A stretch of DNA of 11,542 bases, taken from positions 1-11,542 of the forward strand of contig CAJLVH010000048.1 of assembly GCA_905210055.1 (NCBI GenBank), given 5' to 3'. The position numbers were made by a program, and so were the translations under genes. The notes beneath the pieces were generated by a model, which saw only the letters and a program-made list of their open reading frames with translations, ran no database searches and was not told the DNA's origin. Source of the stretch: an uncultured Enorma sp. Lineage in GTDB: Bacteria > Actinomycetota > Coriobacteriia > Coriobacteriales > Coriobacteriaceae. This document shows, piece after piece, positions 5,347 through 10,512 of the stretch. Positions within the stretch are counted from its first letter, which is position 1, and every line of letters starts with the position of its first letter.

Positions 5347-7871
5347 GCCTCCCCGCGAGCTTTGCCCAGCGCCATATACAGCCCGACGATGACGAGCCCG
5401 GCCACGCCAGCGGCGATGCCGCCGACCGCCCAGAGATTCATCGGCGAAGCCGCCGTCACCGCGTTGCGTGCGTCTGCGCCGGCACGGGCAGAAACCTGCC
5501 CGTCAGCAGCATCCTCGGCGACGGCAGCGCTGGCCGCGGCATGCTCGGCAACCGCCGACGCACCCGACCCTAGCGGACGAGAGCCTGGCGCGACCGTTTT
5601 GCCGCCGGTGCTGCCTGTACTACCATCGATGCCGAGCTCGCCATCGGCTCCGCCAGAGCCCTCCTGTCCGGGGTCTCCGGAAGCACCCGTACCCGCACGC
5701 AGCGCGAACAGATGCCCTGAATCGTTGATGTAGTACAGGTTGCCCTCGGCATCGCAGATGACCGGGGAATCACAGAAGCCCTCATAGCCCTTCGCAGCCC
5801 AGATGAGGGTTGCCGCCGTATCGCCGAGCTTGTAGCGGTAGACGCCTCCGCCCGCGGTGTAGTTCACGTAATCGGTCGTTTCGGCATAGTTCACGGTGAA
5901 GTAGACATACGTGCCGTCGTCCTGCTTCGACACGAGTGGAGCGCCCTTGATCCCGCCCGCAGGCAGCGACGCGCCGTCCGCCGCGGTGACGAGTCGCGCC
6001 GCGTGCGTCACGAGGTCGATGATCGCCAATGCCGAGACCCCGTTCGACGTCCCGCCGATATAGACGGTTTCACCGTCGACCGTGGGGCTGCACACGCTCC
6101 CGTCGAGCCCGACGTCGATGGATTCCGCGTCGGCAAGCACACCGTCCTGGCCGAGCGAAAACAGATGCAACACGCCATCATTCGTGAACACGTACACGCG
6201 AGATCCGTCCGACGAGGCGAAGCACTCGGAATTGACGATACCGCCGACCTCGGCAGTCGAGCATACGTCGCCGCTCTGCTTATCCAGCACCTCGAGCGTG
6301 CCCGCGCTCGTGCACACGATGACGAAGTCCTCGGTTACGGCGGCGCCGCTCCAGTAATAACCCTCGGTCGCGTTCGTATGTCGCCATGCGATGGCACCGG
6401 TTTCGATGTTGATGCGCGTCACGGTGCCGTGTTCGTAGGTCGTCGTCCAGGTATCGTAATCGGTAAGGACATCGACAGTGCCCACGACGAGATAATCGCC
6501 GTCGACCGCCACCGTGCACGAGGACTGTGTGAGGTCGTCGACGGGCTCCGTCACCCAAACGCAGGCAAGGTCTTTCGCGCTGAACGCTTGGACGCGCCCG
6601 TTGCCGAGCGGGATGACGATGAGGCCGTGCGCATACACCGGCCGGCACGTATAGCTGATTCCACTCGCCATGCGCGTCGTCTTGACCTCGGCGCCGGTCG
6701 CCTTGTCGAGCATCACGAGCGTGCTATCGACGGCCAGGTAGATGTAGTCGCCGGCGATGACGGGCTCGCTTGCGTTGGGATACGCGTTGGATGAGTACTT
6801 GTGATAGTCCACCGTCCAGCTCGCCTCGGCACCCTCCGTGGGCGTAGGGGATGTCACAGAGGAGGAGAGCCCGCCTGTTGTCGAAGAACCCGGCCAGGGA
6901 CTCTCCCAATCGGGACGCTCGGCATCCGGATCCACCGCGACGTCACCGTCTTCAGAAGGAACCTCGTCACCCCAAACGGAGTAATACCACACCACGGTGT
7001 CGCCCGGCGCGAGCTCGATGCTGCCCGCGCCCACAGAAGCGGACTCACCGTTGTAGAAGAGTTGCCAGTAGGCATGCGTCGGCGCGTCGTATCCGAGCGT
7101 ATGATTCGGATCGTTCGGCGAGGTGATGGTGTTGAGATGCCAACCGTATTCGCTATCCGCGTCGTAATCCGCCGTGATCCCCGCGTATGCAAACGCTTTT
7201 TCCGAAAGATCCGCCGCCGTGGAACCTGCGGGCACCTCGATCGCCGTCGCCGTGAGCCACGTCTCCTCCGCCCCCGTCGCGTCGACACCGATGATGGAGA
7301 TGGTTGCCGTCACGACCTCATCATCGCGCGCGATTTGGTCGGGTGAAGCGATGGGCGTAGCATCCGTCGTCGTCAGTTGTTCTGAGTCATGCGATGCCGT
7401 ACCGCTTTCTGCCTGTGCAGTCGAGCTGCCCTGGAAATCCGAGCTCCCCGTTTCGTCCGCGGAGGCGGAAGGCTGCCCGCCTCTTTGTTCTTCATTCGAA
7501 GGCAAACCGTCCTGGGACGATGGAGCTGCGGCACCAAGCACATCGTTGGCCGATTCCCGCGACCCTGTCCCGCCTTCGCCGCGCGCATTTCCTTGCATAC
7601 GAGAAGCGTCGACAGCCTCGCCCGACGAAGGCGCGATGCTCTCCACGCCCTCCGCCCAGAGCTCGCCCGGCACCATGCCGAACACGAGAAGCGCGGAGAG
7701 CATGACAGCGAGCGCTCGGCGCGCCGTTTGGGGCGCTGCCCTCCGTATGCGATGCACCATAGTAATAAAGTGTGTTCTTGGTTCCTGATGAACGCCGTCT
7801 TGTTGGGCGATCACGCGCCCCCTGCACACAGCCTGTTTCCGATTACCCGAGGCCGATGCACATCCAGTCAT
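5343..7871 (-). CDS. Secreted, membrane-anchored protein with DUF4430 domain and PQQ-like beta-propeller, B12-riboswitch controlled
   Basis: An 842-residue surface protein. In order: a long basic N-region and signal-like hydrophobic core (about 53-68, ALAVMLSALLVFGMVP), a Ser/Gly/Glu-rich linker, a DUF4430 domain (about 187-300, with YGWHLNTI, YWQLFYNGE and LAPGDTVVWYYSVWG), a beta-propeller with PQQ/WD-like blades (about 350-729; repeated patterns such as YIYLAVDSTLVMLDKATG, YVFTNDGVLHLFSL and LYYINDSGHLFALRAG), a low-complexity linker, and a C-terminal membrane helix (about 812-835) ending KARGEA. No LPxTG sortase signal is seen. The start at 7871 has GGAGGA and AAGGA sites 10 and 6 nt upstream; ATG 7760 (MVHRIRR) would give a more ordinary signal peptide but has only a distant AGGA. 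A GTG at 7904 lacks a binding site. The DUF4430 link to transcobalamin and the riboswitch suggest capture of cobalamin or another corrinoid; the propeller's role is unknown. Confidence 0.88.
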   Translation of the reverse strand: MTGCASASGNRKQAVCRGRVIAQQDGVHQEPRTHFITMVHRIRRAAPQTARRALAVMLSALLVFGMVPGELWAEGVESIAPSSGEAVDASRMQGNARGEGGTGSRESANDVLGAAAPSSQDGLPSNEEQRGGQPSASADETGSSDFQGSSTAQAESGTASHDSEQLTTTDATPIASPDQIARDDEVVTATISIIGVDATGAEETWLTATAIEVPAGSTAADLSEKAFAYAGITADYDADSEYGWHLNTITSPNDPNHTLGYDAPTHAYWQLFYNGESASVGAGSIELAPGDTVVWYYSVWGDEVPSEDGDVAVDPDAERPDWESPWPGSSTTGGLSSSVTSPTPTEGAEASWTVDYHKYSSNAYPNASEPVIAGDYIYLAVDSTLVMLDKATGAEVKTTRMASGISYTCRPVYAHGLIVIPLGNGRVQAFSAKDLACVWVTEPVDDLTQSSCTVAVDGDYLVVGTVDVLTDYDTWTTTYEHGTVTRINIETGAIAWRHTNATEGYYWSGAAVTEDFVIVCTSAGTLEVLDKQSGDVCSTAEVGGIVNSECFASSDGSRVYVFTNDGVLHLFSLGQDGVLADAESIDVGLDGSVCSPTVDGETVYIGGTSNGVSALAIIDLVTHAARLVTAADGASLPAGGIKGAPLVSKQDDGTYVYFTVNYAETTDYVNYTAGGGVYRYKLGDTAATLIWAAKGYEGFCDSPVICDAEGNLYYINDSGHLFALRAGTGASGDPGQEGSGGADGELGIDGSTGSTGGKTVAPGSRPLGSGASAVAEHAAASAAVAEDAADGQVSARAGADARNAVTAASPMNLWAVGGIAAGVAGLVIVGLYMALGKARGEA

Positions 7872-7887
7872 GCCGGATCCTTCCTCC
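7872..7887 (-). promoter_or_regulatory. Shine-Dalgarno and anti-B12-box segment of the DUF4430-propeller gene
   Basis: On the minus strand GGAGGA (7887-7882) and AAGGA (7882-7878) precede the ATG at 7871. The eight bases GATCCGGC (7879-7872), touching the ATG, are the exact complement of GCCGGATC within the riboswitch B12 box (7938-7931). Pairing of the two would cover the initiation region, which points to translational control by the riboswitch. Confidence 0.6.
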
Positions 7888-7919
7888 CAGGGCCTGGCGC
7901 GCACGAGGCGGCGCGCGAC

Positions 7920-8081
7920 CGATGTGAGGCGATCCGGCTTATCGCTGCTGTGCCGGCGCGTCGCCGCCCGATCTACGGCGCGCTTCCCGCGGCACGCGAA
8001 TCACGGTTACTGGTATAGCCGGGGATTCTCACCCCGTTCCCCTGGGCGGCGTGCCACCCGTGCGTCTCCGCACCAACATCG
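7920..8081 (-). promoter_or_regulatory. Cobalamin (adenosylcobalamin-type) riboswitch
   Basis: The minus strand carries the conserved cobalamin aptamer core GGTGAGAATCCCCGGC followed by CCAGTAACCGTGA (within 8001-8041), close to the consensus GGTGAAAATCC...CAACTGTAA. About 60 nt later comes a degenerate B12 box, AAGCCGGATCGCCTC (7940-7926), then ACATCG. That ACATCG (7925-7920) pairs exactly with CGATGT (8081-8076) upstream of the core, giving helix P1 and fixing the limits at about 162 nt. It lies between a candidate promoter and the DUF4430-propeller gene, in the sense orientation. The B12 box matches the consensus at about 10 of 17 positions, and the CCAGTAACC loop deviates from the canonical form, so the exact corrinoid preference is open. 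Confidence 0.9.
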
Positions 8082-8104
8082 AGGCCAATGATTGCGTGAC
8101 GCCT

Positions 8105-8113
8105 ATGCTAGCA
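8105..8113 (-). promoter_or_regulatory. Extended -10 promoter of the cobalamin-riboswitch operon
   Basis: The minus strand reads TGCTAGCAT: TG, one base, then TAGCAT (8110-8105). Transcription would begin near 8098, about 17 nt before riboswitch helix P1, which is where a promoter is expected. No good -35 is seen; extended -10 promoters often lack one. Confidence 0.5.
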
Positions 8114-8139
8114 CAGCCGAGAGCCCGCACGGGGACAAA

Positions 8140-8161
8140 GCTTGGCATCCGATTGCCAAGC
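8140..8161. repeat. 8-bp perfect inverted repeat
   Basis: GCTTGGCA (8140-8147) and TGCCAAGC (8154-8161) enclose a 6-nt loop TCCGAT. It is the first of three hairpins between the two divergent promoters. No T-run follows, so it is more likely a regulator binding site or RNA helix than a terminator. Confidence 0.65.
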
Positions 8162-8205
8162 GGGCGCGCTGCGATGTCTCCCCTCTTGCTCGCGCTATCA
8201 CTGCA

Positions 8206-8262
8206 TCGACGATTTTCGACAGAATGATCCTGCGAAGCACCGATTCTGTCGAAAAACGTCGA
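8206..8262. repeat. 20-bp inverted repeat (one mismatch) with 17-nt spacer
   Basis: Left arm 8206-8225 (TCGACGATTTTCGACAGAAT) and right arm 8243-8262 pair at 19 of 20 positions; the only mismatch is a T opposite a T. The 17-nt spacer is not symmetric. No T-run follows on either strand. This is the longest palindrome in the window; its function is unknown. Confidence 0.85.
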
Positions 8263-8275
8263 CACAGCAGAGGCG

Positions 8276-8297
8276 TGCGGACAACGGGACGTCCGCA
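8276..8297. repeat. 7-bp perfect inverted repeat
   Basis: TGCGGAC (8276-8282) and GTCCGCA (8291-8297) with an 8-nt loop, 13 bp after the long palindrome. Third hairpin of the cluster. Confidence 0.6.
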
Positions 8298-8480
8298 AGC
8301 GCAGGAGCGAGCAACGCGGAGGGAACTGCTCCGGCCACCCCGCGCGCTTCCTCGGCAAACCCTCAAGCCTTAACCTTAAAGGTGAACTTGAAACTCCATC
8401 GTTTCTCAACGACTCACCGAAGCCGCAGGTCGCACCCCATCCTAAACCTTCAACTTGAGCCTTAAACTTTAAACAGGGGG

Positions 8481-8508
8481 TTATTAATTAAGAATCGCAT
8501 ACTATAAT
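8481..8508 (+). promoter_or_regulatory. Sigma-70 promoter of the PcsB-like hydrolase gene
   Basis: A perfect TATAAT lies at 8503-8508; TTATTA at 8481-8486, 16 nt upstream, is a weak -35. Transcription would begin near 8515, giving a leader of about 34 nt before the ATG at 8549, with GAGGA (8539-8543) as ribosome binding site. The surrounding DNA is AT-rich, unlike the rest of the window, as expected for a strong promoter. Confidence 0.7.
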
Positions 8509-8548
8509 CAATCTCGCGTTTCAGGCAACCAGATTGTCGAGGACATCT

Positions 8549-9670
8549 ATGCGTGACACACATCGCTCCATCGTCAGCGTGATCGCACGTCAGCCGGCCC
8601 GTACCATCACGTGCGCCGCGCTCGCCGTCGCGTTCGCCGTGACTCCCGTGCTCTCCCCCATCTCCGCTTACGCGGTTTCCGCGGAGACACAGGCAGAGCT
8701 CGATTCCGCGACTGCCCAGGTCGAGGAATCCGCCGCCGCCTACGATGAGGCTGTTGCCAAGCTCGAGGACCTGCAGGCCGAGATCGACGAGAACACTGCC
8801 GAGATCGAGCGCCTGGAGCAGGAGATTCCCGAGCAGCAGGCTGCTGCCAGCGCCGCGATGCGCGACATGTACAAGTACCGCCAGGGTTCCAACCCGCTCG
8901 TGAGCGTCATGGTCGGCTCTGAGAGCATGAGCGACTTCATCACCACGTGCGCGTACATGGACCAGATCCAGAGCTCGAATACCGAGGCCATCGAGGAGCT
9001 CAACGAGATGCAGGCCGAACTCGAGCAGCGCAAGGCCGAGCTTGACGCTCAAAAGCAGCAGCTCGAAGAGGAGAAGCAGGCCGCTGAGGACGCACTCGCC
9101 GAAGCCCAAGCACTCCGCGCGCAGGCTCAGGCACAGGCTGAAGCCGAGGCCGCAGCCGAGCTTGCCGCCCTCGCCAACGACACCTCCGCCGGCGAGGGTT
9201 CCGGTGTGAGCGGCGATAACCCCTACAGCTCCGCAGACCAGAGCGGCCAGACCGCCGACACCGTGGTGAGCGACAGCGTGAACTGGAACATGCCGCGTGA
9301 CGAGTTCATCAACGAGTGGGCCGGTCGCATCGACGCCTATCTCGCAGGCTCCCCACTTGCCGGCTACGGCCGCGCATTCGCCGAGGCTGCTTGGAATTAC
9401 GGCGTGGACCCGCGCTGGTCTCCAGCAATTGCGTGCATCGAGAGCTCGAAGGGCCGCTATTGCGCGAACACCTGCAACGCCTGGGGTTGGACTGCCGTAG
9501 GCGGTGGCTTCCGCGCATTCGGTAGCTGGAACGAGGGCATCGACTCCCACGTTAGCTACCTACGTAGCATGTATGGCACCACGCTTACGCCCGCTGCCGC
9601 CCAGAGGTATTGCCCGCCAACGTGGCAGGATTGGTACAACAAGGTCGGCGGAGAAATGAACCGCATGTAG
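8549..9670 (+). CDS. Secreted PcsB-like coiled-coil protein with lysozyme-like (transglycosylase) C-terminal domain
   Basis: A 373-residue exported protein, probably a peptidoglycan hydrolase active in cell separation or wall growth. A basic N-terminus and hydrophobic core (about 18-36) end in a likely signal peptidase site near SAYA-VSA (40-45). Two coiled coils (about 46-106 and 138-208, Glu/Gln/Ala-rich) flank MYKYRQGSNPLVSVMVGSES, a pattern seen in PcsB_N domains. A Ser/Gly linker leads to a C-terminal domain (about 244-373) with GYGRAFAEAAWNYGVDPRW, then AIACIESSKG; E298 sits where lytic transglycosylases and goose-type lysozymes have the catalytic Glu. Most PcsB relatives carry CHAP or NlpC/P60 instead. 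Four cysteines (296, 305, 309, 355) may form disulfides. The ATG at 8549 has GAGGA 5 nt upstream; a TTG five codons earlier is less likely. It has its own promoter and a strong terminator, so it is monocistronic. Confidence 0.87.
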   Translation: MRDTHRSIVSVIARQPARTITCAALAVAFAVTPVLSPISAYAVSAETQAELDSATAQVEESAAAYDEAVAKLEDLQAEIDENTAEIERLEQEIPEQQAAASAAMRDMYKYRQGSNPLVSVMVGSESMSDFITTCAYMDQIQSSNTEAIEELNEMQAELEQRKAELDAQKQQLEEEKQAAEDALAEAQALRAQAQAQAEAEAAAELAALANDTSAGEGSGVSGDNPYSSADQSGQTADTVVSDSVNWNMPRDEFINEWAGRIDAYLAGSPLAGYGRAFAEAAWNYGVDPRWSPAIACIESSKGRYCANTCNAWGWTAVGGGFRAFGSWNEGIDSHVSYLRSMYGTTLTPAAAQRYCPPTWQDWYNKVGGEMNRM

Positions 9671-9744
9671 GCCTCACTACATTCCCTCAGGTAGACGGTT
9701 TGCATAACATCAAAATGTCCCGTCTGGCCCAATCGATTCTTATT

Positions 9745-9781
9745 GGTCGCTCGGAGAATGCCCGGGCGACCTCGTTTTTTT
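9745..9781 (+). terminator. Strong intrinsic terminator of the PcsB-like gene
   Basis: GGTCGCTCGG (9745-9754) pairs with CCGGGCGACC (9762-9771) through 10 bp including one G-U pair, with a 7-nt loop, followed by TCG and seven T (9775-9781). It lies 75 bp after the stop codon. Confidence 0.93.
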
Positions 9782-9791
9782 AGCCCCTCGG

Positions 9792-9905
9792 TCATCTTAC
9801 GTAGCGCCATCCCGTTGACCCCTCGTTCCCGAGCTCAAGGAACTCCTTGCCCCAAGGGAATCCTTTGCCCCAAAGCTCGGAGCGCTTTCCTACCCTAACG
9901 CGCAC
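9792..9905 (-). other. Short coding-like segment over a palindromic cluster (37 codons, uncertain)
   Basis: A GTG-initiated frame from 9905 to a TGA at 9794-9792 encodes 37 residues including the near-repeat LWGKGFPWGKEFLELGNEG. It has no clear ribosome binding site and overlaps the last codons of the Abi_2 remnant. The repeated Trp-Gly-Lys pattern comes directly from two short DNA palindromes (see the repeat at 9829-9880), so it may be a by-product of DNA structure rather than a gene. Another option is a relic of a mobile or repeated element. Confidence 0.25.
9829..9880. repeat. Nested palindromic cluster (REP-like) downstream of Abi_2 remnant
   Basis: Outer arms CCGAGCT (9829-9835) and AGCTCGG (9874-9880) are perfect complements. 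Between them lie two small palindromes sharing the same core, CCTTGCCCCAAGG and CTTTGCCCCAAAG. The unit could fold as a branched structure on either strand. No T-run follows. It resembles a short interspersed palindromic repeat more than a terminator. Confidence 0.6.
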
Positions 9906-10304
9906 TTTGCTCTATCGAGTTCGAGGTACGGTTCGATGAGCCTATCGAGCCCGGGAATCTCCGATAGGATGCCGGTGATGCCCTCAACACTCGAGACAAG
10001 CTGCTCCGCGCTTTCCCTTCCCGACACCCTTGCTATGGCCATGAGCATGTCGACGAACCTCTTGTCACCACGCGCGCCTGCCCTCGCGCAGTACAGACGC
10101 TCACCGTGAGCGCAGGTATTCCGAAATGGCACGAGGGTACGGTAGACGTCCCTGAGCTGCCGGTTCGTAATGCTTCCGACAATAGTTTTCGCGCAGGAGA
10201 AACCTCTTTGCATCTTCAGGGTCGCCGAACCCCATGTTCCTCGATTTAAGGATCTCAATCTGCTGGTCTATTGTCCTGAACGGCTTGTCTTCGCGGGTCT
10301 CCAT
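9890..10304 (-). pseudogene. Abi_2 family (AbiD/AbiF-like) abortive infection gene, internally deleted remnant
   Basis: Two frames hold the two ends of one Abi_2 protein. The N-terminal piece starts at ATG 10304 (GGAGG 6 nt upstream) and reads METREDKPFRTIDQQIEIL then DAKRFLLRENY, the usual family start, to about 10182. The C-terminal piece, in another frame from about 10186 to the TAG at 9890, contains LVPFRNTCAHGERLY, with the HEPN ribonuclease motif R-x4-H. Family members have about 300 or more residues; only about 41 plus 98 remain, so about 150 or more central codons are missing and the junction is out of frame. Abi_2 proteins are anti-phage HEPN proteins thought to cleave RNA and halt growth on infection. 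As it stands no complete product can be made. Confidence 0.8.
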
Positions 10305-10314
10305 CAAAGCCTCC

Positions 10315-10356
10315 AAAAAGGGAAAAGGCCGCCACCTTCCGACAGCGACCCTTCCC
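10315..10356 (-). terminator. Intrinsic terminator between the leader RNA and the Abi_2 remnant
   Basis: Minus strand: GGGAAGGGTCGC (10356-10345) pairs with GCGGCCTTTTCCC (10332-10320), with G-U pairs and one bulged C, then five T (10319-10315). The 12-nt loop is CTGT-type and unpaired. It lies only 10 bp before the Abi_2 ATG, so most transcription from upstream would stop before the gene, as in toxin-antitoxin loci with RNA antitoxins. Confidence 0.65.
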
Positions 10357-10385
10357 AGCCTCCGCCTCACTTAGAGTCCACGGAG
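10315..10385 (-). ncRNA. Candidate small structured RNA upstream of the Abi_2 remnant
   Basis: On the minus strand, a hairpin CTCCG/CGGAG (10385-10381 with 10364-10360) is followed by a longer hairpin (next entry) and a T-run, ending just before the Abi_2 Shine-Dalgarno. A weak extended -10 (TGTGATACG, 10395-10387) would start a transcript near 10380, so the RNA would be about 65-70 nt. AbiF-type genes are known to be accompanied by a small conserved RNA upstream (the abiF RNA motif); this layout fits, but I could not match that motif base by base. Confidence 0.4.
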
Positions 10386-10410
10386 CCGTATCACAGCCCT
10401 CACTCTACCC

Positions 10411-10439
10411 AAAAACCCATCGGCACTTAAGAAGCACCG
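10411..10439 (-). terminator. Weak terminator-like hairpin after the propeller gene
   Basis: Minus strand: CGGTGC (10439-10434) and GTGCCG (10426-10421) can pair with two G-U wobbles around a TTCTTAA loop; ATGG and then a T-run (10415-10411) follow. Just upstream an 8-bp perfect inverted repeat, TGGCTTTC (10440-10447 on the plus strand) with GAAAGCCA (10463-10470), could form an alternative hairpin. Together they probably end the transcript of the 10513-11542 gene. Confidence 0.45.
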
Positions 10440-10512
10440 TGGCTTTCACCAACCTTGCATCAGAAAGCCAGGCATGTTCATACTTTTCAGCCGCGCGGAA
10501 GACTGCAGCCCC

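Larger units (their letters stand above)
8082..8548. other. Divergent intergenic region with a chain of inverted repeats
   Basis: This 467-bp gap has no convincing gene. From left to right it holds the riboswitch operon promoter (8105-8113), three hairpins (8140-8161, 8206-8262, 8276-8297), two AT-rich motif blocks (8364-8395 and 8441-8474), and the promoter of the PcsB-like gene (TATAAT 8503-8508). None of the hairpins is followed by a T-run on either strand, so they do not look like terminators; operators or a structured RNA are possible. Its right end drops sharply in GC content. Confidence 0.6.

Noticed and set aside
6003..6794. Plus-strand open frame of 263 codons opposite the DUF4430-propeller gene
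   Set aside because: Arg/His/Asp-rich composition, no ribosome binding site and no recognisable domain; antisense shadow.
5343..7871. LPxTG sortase anchoring of the large DUF4430 protein
   Set aside because: No LPxTG or close variant precedes the C-terminal helix; RPLGSG is too far upstream and lacks the pattern.
8462..9550. Long minus-strand open frame of 362 codons opposite the PcsB-like gene
   Set aside because: It is the antisense shadow of the Glu/Ala/Gln-rich coiled-coil gene (Leu-rich translation of the reverse strand); the plus-strand gene has promoter, ribosome binding site, signal peptide and terminator.
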